From Bacteroidales bacterium (lineage in GTDB: Bacteria > Bacteroidota > Bacteroidia > Bacteroidales > PWNQ01), in NCBI GenBank assembly GCA_003557725.1, contig PWNQ01000115.1:1-32835 (forward strand): 32,835 nt of DNA, in the 5' to 3' direction. How positions within the stretch are numbered: position 1 is the stretch's first letter; every line of letters begins with the position of its first letter. The translations under genes were made by a program, and so were the position numbers. Shown piece by piece: positions 11,805-21,947 of the stretch. Below the pieces are notes generated by a model. That model searched no databases. It saw only the letters and a list, made by a program, of their open reading frames with translations, and was not told the DNA's origin.

Positions 11805-12668
11805 TTACCTCTGGCGCCGCTCCACGAAGTTAAGCAGTTGCAATGCAGCTGGCGACTCCTTTTTCCAGCCATGCTTTTCCTGTAACTTTATAAATAATTC
11901 CAGTGCTTTTTCCAGGCTTTCCGCATTATTCAGCTCCTTTATGGCGTCATTATAATCATGGACGTTACCCTGGAAAAGCTCGTTAATAAACAAGAACTTT
12001 TCATTGATCCCAATAGCCGTTTTAATATCGGCAACCGGATCCCCTTTCAGGCGCTCGCTGAGGGTGCTCCTTTTTTTGGACTGGCCCAGACGGTCGTACA
12101 GTGATGAATGTACTCCCCTTTGCAGCTTATCAGCCAGAGTGCCACTTTTGGAAGTAAACAAATCCGGTTTTTCGGGCTTCCCCTCCGGAGGCCTTTGTTT
12201 CTCCCCGGCAGATGGTCTTTTTATTTCAGGAATGGGTGGGGAAGGATTTCTCTCTTCCGGAACAGGCTGAGACTTTTCCTCTTCCGGAGTGGGTTGAGTC
12301 TTTTCCTTTTCCGGAGCGGCAAAAAACTCTTTCTCTTCCGGTGCTGGCTTTGCTTCAGGCGTTGGCTTTAGTGGGTTTCTGTTCTTTTTTTCTTCTGTTT
12401 TCACCGGCGGTTGGGGCTGTTCGCGGGGGGCGTGTGCTTTTGGTGGCATCTCCTCACCCTTTTCCTCTGGGGGAGAAACAACGCTATCCGACTGTTTATT
12501 AGCAGTATTAAGGTAGGCATAATACTGATATAGCTGCCGGATGTTATCCTGGATCAGGTCCAGTTCTATTTGAGGGATCACCCCCTTGTATTGATCAATG
12601 GTTTGTGTTTGGTCAACAATTGCTTCCAGGAGGCGAACAATTTCTTCTTTAATAATCTTTTTACTCAT
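11805..12668 (-). CDS. Uncharacterised protein: N- and C-terminal helical domains joined by a Pro/Glu-rich linker
   Basis: 287 aa; Pro/Glu/Lys-rich centre; C-terminus LADKLQRG...DPVADIKTAIGINEKFLFINELFQGNVHDYNDAIKELNN resembles conserved Bacteroidota hypothetical proteins. Confidence 0.8.
   Translation of the reverse strand: MSKKIIKEEIVRLLEAIVDQTQTIDQYKGVIPQIELDLIQDNIRQLYQYYAYLNTANKQSDSVVSPPEEKGEEMPPKAHAPREQPQPPVKTEEKKNRNPLKPTPEAKPAPEEKEFFAAPEKEKTQPTPEEEKSQPVPEERNPSPPIPEIKRPSAGEKQRPPEGKPEKPDLFTSKSGTLADKLQRGVHSSLYDRLGQSKKRSTLSERLKGDPVADIKTAIGINEKFLFINELFQGNVHDYNDAIKELNNAESLEKALELFIKLQEKHGWKKESPAALQLLNFVERRQR
12253..12360. repeat. Four-unit, 27-bp tandem repeat within the linker coding region
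   Basis: TCTTCCGG/TTTTCCGG cores begin at 12253, 12280, 12307 and 12334, exactly 27 bp apart; encodes repeated PEEEK-x-QP units. Confidence 0.75.
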
Positions 12669-12775
12669 AATGACATTCCCAATTAATAATTATTCCCGGT
12701 ATATAAAGGTGGCAAAGATATGCATTGTCTTGGACACTTTCAGGCCAATTTCTAAAGAAATATTCTATTTTTGGA

Positions 12776-13138
12776 TCAGTTACTAAGGTAAATGGTTTCC
12801 TCTACCTCACCCCCGTATTCCCCCATAGCGATAGTTCCCAATCCTTTAAGCGCCGGGGCATTAGTAACGGTAGAAGTGTCTTTAGTAGCGGTGACATTAA
12901 GTTTCATTTTCATTCTGAAGGTAAACTCAAACACCCCCCGGTTATCTGTATATCCCACGATTTTAATATCGTTCTGATAAAGTTCCACCCGTGCATCGGG
13001 AACCACGATTTCCGGCGTATTGGCAAATACTACTTTGATCTTCCCCACCATATCATCATCTTTATTGCATCCTGCGGAAAGCATCAGGAAGAAAAGCACG
13101 GGGAGCAATACACAATTAATTGGAGTTGGATGGCTCAT
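12776..13138 (-). CDS. Small putative lipoprotein
   Basis: Start at MSHPTPINCVLLPVLFFLMLSAGCNKDDD (lipobox LSAGC); domain resembling an Ig-like/carboxypeptidase-regulatory fold (VPDARVELYQNDIKIVGYTDNRGVFEFTF). Confidence 0.75.
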   Translation of the reverse strand: MSHPTPINCVLLPVLFFLMLSAGCNKDDDMVGKIKVVFANTPEIVVPDARVELYQNDIKIVGYTDNRGVFEFTFRMKMKLNVTATKDTSTVTNAPALKGLGTIAMGEYGGEVEETIYLSN

Positions 13139-13261
13139 GGTTTTATAGATTTTGGTATTATTGCAAACTATTTCCACAAATAAATGATTTGAGGTATTTA
13201 TGTTTAACTAATTAATTAAAGGGGTGTTACGTTTATTAGCGGTTTATTTATTGAGTAAATT

Positions 13262-13936
13262 ATGAACAAACAAAAATACAAAAATAGTATGAGAACCACA
13301 TTTTTTCTGGCCATTTTATCTCTGGCATTATTAACTGGCGGCATTTTGGCTTTTTCACCCAGTGACACCCGTCCTTTGGTACTGATCAAGACCAACAAGG
13401 GGGACATTACGGTAATGCTTTACAACGAGACGCCCATTCACCGGGATAATTTTTTAAAGCTGGCCCGGGAGGGTTTTTATGAGGGTCGCATTTTTCATCG
13501 TGTAATGAATAATTTTATGATTCAGGCGGGATGGACCCCACAGGGTGTAGACGATCCGGATTACCGTCTGGATGCTGAGATTGTGGAGGGGTTATTTCAT
13601 AAGAAGGGGGCTCTGGCAGCCGCCCGTCAAGGTGATAATGTAAACCCTCAGCGAAAATCCAGCGGTTGTCAGTTTTATATTGTGCATGGGCAACCCTTTC
13701 AGGACCATCAATTGGATAATTTCCAACAGCGCACCGGCCATACTTACACTGAAGAGCAACGGCAGGTATATAAAACCCAGGGTGGAGCACCCCATCTGGA
13801 TGGGTCTTACACTATTTTTGGTGAGGTGATTAAAGGAATGGACGTGGTAGACCAGATCGCTGCCGTAGAAACGGGCCAGGGTAACCGCCCGGCAAAGGAT
13901 ATTGTTATTTTAAAAATGGAAGTACTGGAAGAGTAA
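13262..13936 (+). CDS. Cyclophilin-type peptidyl-prolyl cis-trans isomerase
   Basis: 224 aa; signal anchor; TNKGDITVMLYNETPIHRDNFLKLAREGFYEGRIFHRVMNNFMIQAG, SSGCQFYIVHG, YTIFGEVIKGMDVVDQIA. Confidence 0.95.
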   Translation: MNKQKYKNSMRTTFFLAILSLALLTGGILAFSPSDTRPLVLIKTNKGDITVMLYNETPIHRDNFLKLAREGFYEGRIFHRVMNNFMIQAGWTPQGVDDPDYRLDAEIVEGLFHKKGALAAARQGDNVNPQRKSSGCQFYIVHGQPFQDHQLDNFQQRTGHTYTEEQRQVYKTQGGAPHLDGSYTIFGEVIKGMDVVDQIAAVETGQGNRPAKDIVILKMEVLEE

Positions 13937-13951
13937 CCGGGGGGATCTGGC

Positions 13952-14977
13952 ATGAAAGAAAAAATTGAAGAATATGTGCGCCAGGTGGAGGCATTTAATG
14001 CACAAACACTTGAGGATCTGGAGGGTTTCCGCATCAGGTTTCTTAGCAAAAAAGGGATAATCCCGGAGCTTTTTGCCCACTTTAAAGAGGTTCCCACTGA
14101 CCAGAAGAAAGAAACAGGCCAAAGCCTCAATGCACTAAAGCAATCGGTGCAGCACCGTATTGCGGAAAACAGGGAGGCATTGTCAACTGCCGGGGAGGGG
14201 GAAAAAGAGCAGTCCGACCTGTCACTGCCGGCCGACTGGCACTATCAGGGCACACGCCATCCGGTATCCATTGTTAAAAACCAGATCAATTCCATCTTTA
14301 AACGGATGGGCTTCCAAATAGCGGAAGGCCCGGAGATGGAAGACGACTTTCATAACTTTTCCGCCCTCAACTTCCCCCCGGAGCACCCTGCCCGGGACAT
14401 GCAAGACACCTTTTTTGTGTCCAAAGACCCGGATATGGCCCTGCGTACGCATACCTCATCGGTTCAGGTGCGGATAATGGAGACCCGGAAGCCGCCCATA
14501 CGGATCATTGCCCCCGGACGGGTCTTCCGTAATGAGGCCATCTCTGCCAGAGCCCACTGCATCTTTCACCAGGTGGAAGGGTTATATGTGGATAAAAACG
14601 TGTCCTTTGCCCAAATGAAGCAAACCCTGGTCCAATTTGTTAAAGAAATGTTCGGCCCCCAGGCAAAAATCCGCCTGCGACCCTCCTACTTCCCCTTTAC
14701 AGAACCTTCCGCTGAAATGGATGTGAGCTGCAACATTTGCAAGGGAAAAGGATGTAACGTGTGTAAATATACCGGCTTCCTGGAAATCATGGGCTGCGGG
14801 ATGGTAGACCCCAACGTGCTAAAAGCATGCGATATAGACCCCGATACGTATACAGGATTCGCTTTCGGGATGGGCGTGGAGCGTATCGCCATGCTGAAGT
14901 ACCAGGTCAATGACCTGCGCCTCTATTTTGAAAATGACCTGCGCTTCTTACAGCAGTTTCATTCTTCCATGGATTAA
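13952..14977 (+). CDS. pheS: Phenylalanine--tRNA ligase alpha subunit
   Basis: 341 aa; FRIRFLSKKGIIPELF, GFQIAEGPEMEDDFHNFSALNFPPEHPARDMQDTFF, LRTHTSSVQVR, FRNEAISARAHCIFHQVEGLYVD, GFAFGMGVERIAMLKY. Confidence 0.97.
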   Translation: MKEKIEEYVRQVEAFNAQTLEDLEGFRIRFLSKKGIIPELFAHFKEVPTDQKKETGQSLNALKQSVQHRIAENREALSTAGEGEKEQSDLSLPADWHYQGTRHPVSIVKNQINSIFKRMGFQIAEGPEMEDDFHNFSALNFPPEHPARDMQDTFFVSKDPDMALRTHTSSVQVRIMETRKPPIRIIAPGRVFRNEAISARAHCIFHQVEGLYVDKNVSFAQMKQTLVQFVKEMFGPQAKIRLRPSYFPFTEPSAEMDVSCNICKGKGCNVCKYTGFLEIMGCGMVDPNVLKACDIDPDTYTGFAFGMGVERIAMLKYQVNDLRLYFENDLRFLQQFHSSMD

Positions 14978-15021
14978 ATACAGATAAAAGATATTAATTA
15001 ATCAGTGACAAGTAAAGCGTT

Positions 15022-16569
15022 ATGAAGAAAACAGGTTTCATTTCCAAGATGTTAGGGACTATTGAGCGCGTAGGAAATAAGCTTCCTCACCCGGCCACCT
15101 TATTTGCCATGTTTGCGGTAGCCATTGTCTTCCTTAGCGGTTTAGCCAGCCTGTTGAATGTATCCACTATTCACCCCGGTACGGGAGAGACCATCAGGCC
15201 ATTCAACTTGCTTAGTCAGGACGGGCTCCATATGATCATGGAAAATATGGTGGTGAATTTCACCTCCTTTGCTCCTTTGGGTACGGTTCTCACTGCCTTG
15301 TTGGGGATAGGCATTGCTGAATCCAGCGGACTGATGTCCACTTCATTACGCTTATTAGTGCTTTCTGCTCCCAAGAAGCTTCTCACCTTTGCCATTATTT
15401 TTGCCGGTATTCTTTCCAACACCGCCAGCGAGGTAGGCTATGTGGTGCTTGTGCCCCTCGGGGGTATGATCTTTCTGGCCGTTGGTCGTAATCCAATCGC
15501 AGGGATTGCCGCTGCTTTTGCAGGGGTCTCCGGCGGATACAGTGCCAACCTGTTGCTGGGAACCATAGACCCGCTGCTGGCCGGACTGTCAGAGGAGGCG
15601 GCACGCATTATAGATCATGATTACGTGGTAAACCCTGCTGCCAACTACTACTTTATGTTTATCAGCACCTTCTTTATCTCCATCATTGGCACATGGGTTA
15701 CTGAGAAGATTATCGTTCCTAACCTGGGAGAGTACAAAGGGGATGCCAAGCCCGAGGAGATCAAGCAGTTGACCCATCTGGAGAAACGGGGTTTACGTTT
15801 TACCCTGGCGGGGCTGATAATAATCATCATAACCATGTTTCTCAGTGTTGCACCGATTGAGGCAGGGTTTTGGAAAAACATTCCTTTTTCCGGGTTTATG
15901 CGCAACCCGGAAACCGGCGGGGTGCTTCGCTCCCCGTTCATGTCGGGGATTGTGGCCATTATCTTTCTGGTGGCCGGCGTGCTGGGAATTATCTACGGCA
16001 TTGGAGCCAAGACATTGAGAAACGATAACGATGTGATCCAGGGGATGGGTAAAGCCATGTCCACACTGGGTACATATATTGTATTGGTATTTTTTGCGGC
16101 CCAGTTTGTGGCCTATTTTAACTGGACAAACCTGGGGTTGATCTTTGCCATCCAGGGGGCCGAGCTGATTGCCACTGCCGGTTTGGGTCGTATTCCCCTA
16201 CTTATTGCCCTGGTGCTTGTCTCCGCCATTATCAACCTGGTTATCGGCAGTGCCAGTGCCAAATGGGCCATTATGGCGCCCGTGTTCATCCCCATGTTTA
16301 TGCTGCTGGGGTACTCCCCAGAGTTTACTCAACTGGCATACCGGGTGGGAGACAGCGTCACCAACATCATTGCCCCCATGATGTCCTACTTTGCCATGAT
16401 CGTGGCTTTCATTGAAAAATATGACAAAAAAGCCGGCATCGGAACCATCATTGCTACCATGTTGCCCTACTCAATTGTATTCCTTATCACCTGGCTTATT
16501 ATGCTTATAATCTGGGTGGAAGTGGGAGCCCCCATCGGACCGGGAGCACCCCTGTTTTACAGCTTGTAA
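15022..16569 (+). CDS. AbgT-family transporter
   Basis: 515 aa multi-pass; [100 protein letters not shown]. Confidence 0.94.
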   Translation: MKKTGFISKMLGTIERVGNKLPHPATLFAMFAVAIVFLSGLASLLNVSTIHPGTGETIRPFNLLSQDGLHMIMENMVVNFTSFAPLGTVLTALLGIGIAESSGLMSTSLRLLVLSAPKKLLTFAIIFAGILSNTASEVGYVVLVPLGGMIFLAVGRNPIAGIAAAFAGVSGGYSANLLLGTIDPLLAGLSEEAARIIDHDYVVNPAANYYFMFISTFFISIIGTWVTEKIIVPNLGEYKGDAKPEEIKQLTHLEKRGLRFTLAGLIIIIITMFLSVAPIEAGFWKNIPFSGFMRNPETGGVLRSPFMSGIVAIIFLVAGVLGIIYGIGAKTLRNDNDVIQGMGKAMSTLGTYIVLVFFAAQFVAYFNWTNLGLIFAIQGAELIATAGLGRIPLLIALVLVSAIINLVIGSASAKWAIMAPVFIPMFMLLGYSPEFTQLAYRVGDSVTNIIAPMMSYFAMIVAFIEKYDKKAGIGTIIATMLPYSIVFLITWLIMLIIWVEVGAPIGPGAPLFYSL

Positions 16570-16652
16570 AATGGCCCGACGGAATAAAATTTTTTGCACC
16601 TTTGCCATTCAAAAGGTGGCGCAACCATGCGCGGTGGCCTTCCCGATGGTTG

Positions 16653-18086
16653 CTAATCCTGCACCATTGACAGCTTAAGCATATTGGTTTTCCCGTCTTT
16701 TTCCAGAGGGGTAGTGGTAACGTTGATCACCATGTCTCCTGCACTGATAATTTCATGTTTCTTTAAGTGGAGCAGCAGTTCTTCGATAGTATGGTCTGTG
16801 GATATAAACTTATCATAATAAAACCCGGATATTCCCCAAACCAGGCTTAGTTTGCTTAAGATGGAGCGGTTGCTGGTGTATATATACACGTTGGCTTTGG
16901 GTCTTCGGGCAGCGATCTGAAAGGCGCTGTACCCGCTGTTGGTGAGCCCTGCGATGGCTTTGGCATCTATCTGTTGCGCCATCTCACAGGCATTGTAGAT
17001 CACCGAGCTGGAAATAAACCTTCGGCTTCGCTTATTGCCTTCTGCGGGAAGCTCTTTATAATAAAGGTCTTCCGTTTTTTCCACATGTTCAATAATTTTT
17101 TTCATCACCTGCACCACCCTTACCGGATTATGCCCCACGGAAGTTTCTCCGCTGAGCATTAATGCATCAGCGCCATCGATCACCGAGTTGGCCACATCAT
17201 TCACTTCGGCACGGGTAGGCGAAAAGTTTTTCACCATTCCTTCCATCATCTGCGTGGCGATAATAGATGGTTTAGCCTTTTTCATGCACTCTCTCACGAT
17301 CTTTTTTTGGATCAGGGGAACCTCCTCCAGTGGCACCTCTATACCCAGGTCTCCTCTGGCGATCATCAGCGCATCAGATTTATCTATAATATTACTCAGG
17401 TCCATCAGCGCCTCCGGTTTTTCGATCTTTGAGATAATCAATGGCGCCTTTCGCTGCAAGCGGCTGGCAATATGATGCCTGAGCTCAACAACGTCGGATG
17501 CTGAGCGCACAAAGGAAAGGGCCACCCATTGCACCTTTTGTTTTAAAATAAAATTCAGGTCCTGGTGGTCCTTTTCTGTAAGCGCCGGCAGGTTAATCCG
17601 GGTATTGGGAAGGTTTATTCCCTTACGGGGCAAAAGGTCACCCCCGTACAATACCCTGGCATTTACCTGTCCGGTAGCCTCACACGTCTCTAAAACCTCC
17701 AGCATCAGCCTTCCGTCATCGATCTGAATACGCTCTCCTTTGGATACGTCTTTGGCGAACCCCGGGTAATCTACAGGGATATGGCCCGGGTGGTCCAGCA
17801 GATCCAGGCAGTTGAAGGTAACCGTTTCCCATTTGGTAAGCAGCATGGACTCCTGCTGAAAGCGTCCAACCCGTATTTTGGGGCCCTGCAGGTCGGCCAA
17901 GATACCCGCATGACGATGATGCTTGCGGTTCAAATCATGGATATACTCCATGGTTTGCTTGTGCTCTTTGTGGGTTCCGTGCGAAAAGTTGATGCGAAAG
18001 ATGCTTACTCCTTCCAAAAGAAGCTGTTCCAAAGTATTATAATCTGAAGAAGCAGGGCCAATAGTGGTGATAATCTTAGTTTTCAT
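16653..18086 (-). CDS. pyk: Pyruvate kinase
   Basis: MKTKIITTIGPASSDYNTLEQLLLEGVSIFRINFSHGTHKEH, ADLQGPKIRVGRF, ALSFVRSASDV, MIARGDLGIEVPLEEVPLIQKKIV, IATQMMEGM, DGADALMLSGETSVG. Confidence 0.97.
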   Translation of the reverse strand: MKTKIITTIGPASSDYNTLEQLLLEGVSIFRINFSHGTHKEHKQTMEYIHDLNRKHHRHAGILADLQGPKIRVGRFQQESMLLTKWETVTFNCLDLLDHPGHIPVDYPGFAKDVSKGERIQIDDGRLMLEVLETCEATGQVNARVLYGGDLLPRKGINLPNTRINLPALTEKDHQDLNFILKQKVQWVALSFVRSASDVVELRHHIASRLQRKAPLIISKIEKPEALMDLSNIIDKSDALMIARGDLGIEVPLEEVPLIQKKIVRECMKKAKPSIIATQMMEGMVKNFSPTRAEVNDVANSVIDGADALMLSGETSVGHNPVRVVQVMKKIIEHVEKTEDLYYKELPAEGNKRSRRFISSSVIYNACEMAQQIDAKAIAGLTNSGYSAFQIAARRPKANVYIYTSNRSILSKLSLVWGISGFYYDKFISTDHTIEELLLHLKKHEIISAGDMVINVTTTPLEKDGKTNMLKLSMVQD

Positions 18087-18090
18087 AGGC

Positions 18091-18600
18091 TTACCTTTTA
18101 AATCGGGGGTATTCATCTGGTCTTTCTTTTTCTTGCTTGTTAAATTCGATCATTTTGATCTCCAGGGACTCCAAAATGTGTTCCATATTGCTGGCATCAT
18201 CTGAGGGGGCCGGCTGGACAAAGACAACCCCCGGAATATTTCTGATTTGATTAACCATTTGGGTCTTATCCAGAAGGTCATGATTCCCTTTAGCGATCCA
18301 TAGAAAGTCAATATTACCGGATTTTTTCAGTAAGGCCCCTGCCGGGTTTTTGTTTTCTATAAGGTAATATCTCACTCCCATCTCCCTGTCTTCCCAGCTA
18401 AAGGCCGGATAATCCACAGGTGCCGATGATTTGGCCGGTTTATATGACAGGGAAAAACAGAATCCAAGGCTCACTTCCAGGTATTTATTAAGGAAATATG
18501 CCATCCGGTATCCCCTCATACCCGAGGCGATAAGCACCACCCACTTTTCTATTTCCGGGGGGGTGTCATCCAGTTTTAGCACTAATCTTTTGGCAGTCAT
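18091..18600 (-). CDS. IPExxxVDY-family protein
   Basis: 169 aa; SSAPVDYPAFSWED...YYLIENK and position immediately upstream of pyk fit this small Bacteroidota family; the motif itself is degenerate here. Confidence 0.65.
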   Translation of the reverse strand: MTAKRLVLKLDDTPPEIEKWVVLIASGMRGYRMAYFLNKYLEVSLGFCFSLSYKPAKSSAPVDYPAFSWEDREMGVRYYLIENKNPAGALLKKSGNIDFLWIAKGNHDLLDKTQMVNQIRNIPGVVFVQPAPSDDASNMEHILESLEIKMIEFNKQEKERPDEYPRFKR

Positions 18601-18783
18601 TAAGCAATGCTTTTTGCCGGTTTTGCCACGCTGCTAAAGCGGAGAAGCCTGGCCAGGTTTAAATCTTTTCAAAAATACGGCAAATGAATGGAACGGGGAA
18701 GGGTAAAATATAAATCTTTCTTCGGATACTGTTTTCTCCGGTCAATGCTGACGATGAGATATTGCTGTTAAAGAGTATAATAG

Positions 18784-19524
18784 CTAAAGACTGGAGGTGT
18801 TCTGTCGCTCATCAATCACCTTAAAGGTTTTTTCTGCCGCCAGTTTTTCGGCCCCTTTAATAGAGAAATCGCAGGCCTCTTCATAGGGTCTATTATCGAT
18901 AAACACCTTAGCCACATATTGTTTATCATTTCCATGGCCCATTTCATTAACAAGTTTAAAGTCTACCTGGTAGTGGTATTTTTGTGCCCATTCGATGAGC
19001 TTGCTTTTGTAGTTAAAGTTATTTTCCAGGAGGTCCTCCAGGTCCAGGTGTACATTAATGATATGGTCCACCACGATTTTCCGGCAGAAAGCATACCCTT
19101 TATCCAGGTATATGGCCCCAATAAATGCTTCCAGTGCATCCCCGTTGATGGATTGTGCTTTCCCCGGTTTTTTGGCTTGGGTATTGACCAGTTTATTCAA
19201 GCCCAGCTTCATGGAAAGGTGGTTCAGTTGAGCCCGGCTAACGATTTTAGAGCGGGTTTCGGTAAGGAACCCTTCGTCTTTAAAGGGGAATTTTTGAAAC
19301 AAATATGCGGCCACGATGGATCCCAGGATAGCATCTCCCAGGTATTCCAGTCGTTCATTACTGTCCTTAACACCATCTTTAATCTCTTCAGCCACGGATT
19401 TATGGGTAAGAGCCAGTTTATACAAAAAAATATTTCCGGGGTAGAACCCGAAAATATTTTTTATAGACTGATAAAGTTCTTTATTATCTGAAAAGTGTGC
19501 TCTGACTGAATTAAAAGCGATCAC
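18784..19524 (-). CDS. rnc: Ribonuclease III
   Basis: 246 aa; ALTHKSVAEE, NERLEYLGDAILGSIVAAYLFQKFP, GDALEAFIGAIYLDKGY, dsRBD-like C-terminus. Confidence 0.96.
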   Translation of the reverse strand: MIAFNSVRAHFSDNKELYQSIKNIFGFYPGNIFLYKLALTHKSVAEEIKDGVKDSNERLEYLGDAILGSIVAAYLFQKFPFKDEGFLTETRSKIVSRAQLNHLSMKLGLNKLVNTQAKKPGKAQSINGDALEAFIGAIYLDKGYAFCRKIVVDHIINVHLDLEDLLENNFNYKSKLIEWAQKYHYQVDFKLVNEMGHGNDKQYVAKVFIDNRPYEEACDFSIKGAEKLAAEKTFKVIDERQNTSSL

Positions 19525-19528
19525 TGTC

Positions 19529-20782
19529 TCAGGTATTAAATTTTTTAAATATCAATGAAGCGTTGTGTCCTCCGAAGCCAAAGGTATTGGAGAGGCCGTA
19601 ATTGATGGTTCTTTTTTTCCCTTTATGGGCTGTAAAGTCCAATGAAGTATCAATTTCGGGGTCCTGGTTATCCAGGTTAATGGTTGGGGGCACAAAGTCA
19701 TTTTTCACTGCCATAATAGTAGCAATGGCTTCGATGGCACCAGCTGCACCCAGCAGGTGTCCGGTCATGGATTTGGTGGAGTTTATGCTGATTCTGGGGG
19801 CATGGTCTCCAAACAATGTAAGGATGGCTTTAGGCTCGGCCAGGTCTCCCAGAGGGGTAGAGGTTCCGTGGGTATTTATATGTTCAATGACCTCGGGTTT
19901 TAATCCTGCATCCATCAGGGCTTCCCTCATAGACCTGACCGCTCCTTCACCTTCCGGGTGAGGGGAAGTCATGTGGCTGGCATCGGCTGAAAGGCCGGTG
20001 CCCACTACTTCCGCATAGATTTCAGCTCCCCTATCCAGGGCGTGGTTCAGTTCTTCAAACACCACAGCGCCTCCTCCTTCTCCCAGCACAAAGCCGTCCC
20101 GGTCTTTATCAAAGGGCCGGGAGGCCTTTTGGGGTTGGTCGTTCTTGGTAGAGATGGCGTGCATGGCGTTGAATCCTCCGATTCCAGCCTCATTAACAGC
20201 AGCTTCAGACCCTCCGGTAACAAATGCATCAGCCTTACCCAGCCGGATAAGGTTAAAGGCATCGGAAAGGGCATGAGCGGCAGAGGCACAAGCAGAAACC
20301 GTTGAGAAGTTTGGTCCTTTCAGCCCATACTTTATGGAAATATGCCCGGAGGCAATATCCGCAATCATTTTGGGAATGAAAAAAGGACTGAAGCGGGGAG
20401 TGCCATCCCCTCTGGCAAAGGCAGAAACTTCACTAATGAAAGTCTCCAGCCCCCCGATACCAGACCCCCAGACCACTCCGGCACGATCGCCATTGAACGA
20501 TGCGTCCTTCAGACCTGAATCTGTGAGAGCCTCGTCGGCAGCAATCATGGCAAACTGAGAATACAAATCCAGTTTGCGAACCTCCTTTCGGTCGAAGTGA
20601 TTCTTTGGGTCATAACCCTTTACCTCACAGGCAAAACGGGTCTTAAACTTGCCGGCATCAAAACGGGTTATGGGTGCCGCGCCGCTTTCTCCATTGCACA
20701 ACCGCTCCCAGGTCTCTGAAAGTGTATTGCCCAATGGAGAGATAGTCCCTATTCCTGTGACAACTACGCGCTTTAATTCCAT
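19529..20782 (-). CDS. fabF: Beta-ketoacyl-ACP synthase II
   Basis: 417 aa; VVVTGIGTISPLGN, GPNFSTVSACASAAHA, DGFVLGEGGGAVVFEEL, EHINTHGTSTPLGD, SINSTKSMTGHLLGAAGAIEAI, SNTFGFGGHNASLIFK. Confidence 0.98.
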   Translation of the reverse strand: MELKRVVVTGIGTISPLGNTLSETWERLCNGESGAAPITRFDAGKFKTRFACEVKGYDPKNHFDRKEVRKLDLYSQFAMIAADEALTDSGLKDASFNGDRAGVVWGSGIGGLETFISEVSAFARGDGTPRFSPFFIPKMIADIASGHISIKYGLKGPNFSTVSACASAAHALSDAFNLIRLGKADAFVTGGSEAAVNEAGIGGFNAMHAISTKNDQPQKASRPFDKDRDGFVLGEGGGAVVFEELNHALDRGAEIYAEVVGTGLSADASHMTSPHPEGEGAVRSMREALMDAGLKPEVIEHINTHGTSTPLGDLAEPKAILTLFGDHAPRISINSTKSMTGHLLGAAGAIEAIATIMAVKNDFVPPTINLDNQDPEIDTSLDFTAHKGKKRTINYGLSNTFGFGGHNASLIFKKFNT

Positions 20783-20799
20783 AAAACTGGCTGAATTGC

Positions 20800-21036
20800 T
20801 TATTTTGAATTGTTTTCAATGTAGGAAATGGCTTCACCTACAGTGCCAATCTTTTCTGCCTGATCATCTGGAATAGCAATATTAAATTCCTTTTCAAATT
20901 CCATGATCAGCTCAACGGTATCCAGTGAGTCTGCACCCAAATCATTGGTGAAACTAGCTTCCGGAGTTACCTCACTCTCATCTACGCCAAGCTTATCAAC
21001 GATAATGGCGTTTACTCTTGTTGAAATATCAGACAT
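20800..21036 (-). CDS. acpP: Acyl carrier protein
   Basis: [81 protein letters not shown] phosphopantetheine site; start trimmed from the tracked ORF. Confidence 0.98.
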   Translation of the reverse strand: MSDISTRVNAIIVDKLGVDESEVTPEASFTNDLGADSLDTVELIMEFEKEFNIAIPDDQAEKIGTVGEAISYIENNSK

Positions 21037-21345
21037 TGTCCTAAATTTTTGGTTAAACAGGTGTGCAAAGAAATATATTATACCATTCATAAACAAGAAA
21101 AAAAACACCTTCTTGCCTAATAAACTTTTAAGCCTCTATTTTTTAGTTATTTAATTGGTCATTACCCTGACATGTTCCCGGCAGCCTCCGGCCTATTCAT
21201 TCCAATGAACCGTCAGTTCCATTAAGGAGCAAATCCCCCTTCATGCCTTCAGGAACGCAGTCTACAGCATGAATATGGTTTTGCACTGGAGCCTGTAGTG
21301 CATTTTTTCTCCTACCTTTGCCCCCCATTAACTTTCGTTGATATT

Positions 21346-21945
21346 ATGATACATTTTGCCATTTTAGCATCCGGGCAGGGGACAAACGCAGAAAACATCA
21401 TCCGTTATTTCCGGGACCACCGGCTGGCACACCCGGCACTGGTGATATCCAATAGACAGGATGCTCCGGTACTGGATAAAGCCAAAGCATATACCATTCC
21501 CACAGCCTATTGCCCCTCGCGTGAGTTCCGGGGTGACGGGAAGGAGGTATTAAATCTGCTGGAAAAGCATAATGTTCAGTTTATTGTTCTGGCAGGGTTC
21601 CTGCTATTGGTTCCTCCTGCGATCATTCATGCCTATAAGCACCGCATCATTAACATCCACCCGGCCCTGCTCCCATCCTACGGGGGGAAAGGGATGTATG
21701 GTGACCACGTGCACAGGGCGGTTGTTGAAAACGGGGAGAAAACCTCGGGAATAACCATTCATTATGTAGACGAGGCATATGATGCGGGTCAGGTCATCTT
21801 TCAGGCTTCCTGCCCTGTAGCCCCCGGAGACACTCCCGGGTCCCTTGCTGAAAAGATCCATCAACTGGAATACCGCCATTACCCGGTTATCATTGAGGAG
21901 GTAATAAGATCCGTGTTTTACCACCCGCCTTCCGGACCTGCATAG
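21346..21945 (+). CDS. purN: Phosphoribosylglycinamide formyltransferase
   Basis: MIHFAILASGQGTNAENIIRYF, VISNRQDAPVLDKAKAYTIPT, VLAGFLLLVP, IINIHPALLPSYGGKGMYGDHVHRAV, SGITIHYVDEAYDAGQVIFQ; start trimmed to MIHF. Confidence 0.96.
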   Translation: MIHFAILASGQGTNAENIIRYFRDHRLAHPALVISNRQDAPVLDKAKAYTIPTAYCPSREFRGDGKEVLNLLEKHNVQFIVLAGFLLLVPPAIIHAYKHRIINIHPALLPSYGGKGMYGDHVHRAVVENGEKTSGITIHYVDEAYDAGQVIFQASCPVAPGDTPGSLAEKIHQLEYRHYPVIIEEVIRSVFYHPPSGPA

Positions 21946-21947
21946 TC

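Noticed and set aside
14728-14775. Cys-rich CNICKGKGCNVCKYTG segment in PheS, considered as a novel zinc-finger insertion
   Set aside because: To my knowledge a Cys-containing segment of this kind is common in bacterial PheS, so not a novelty here.
18919-19491. 190-aa plus-strand ORF antisense to rnc
   Set aside because: Shadow ORF over a conserved gene.
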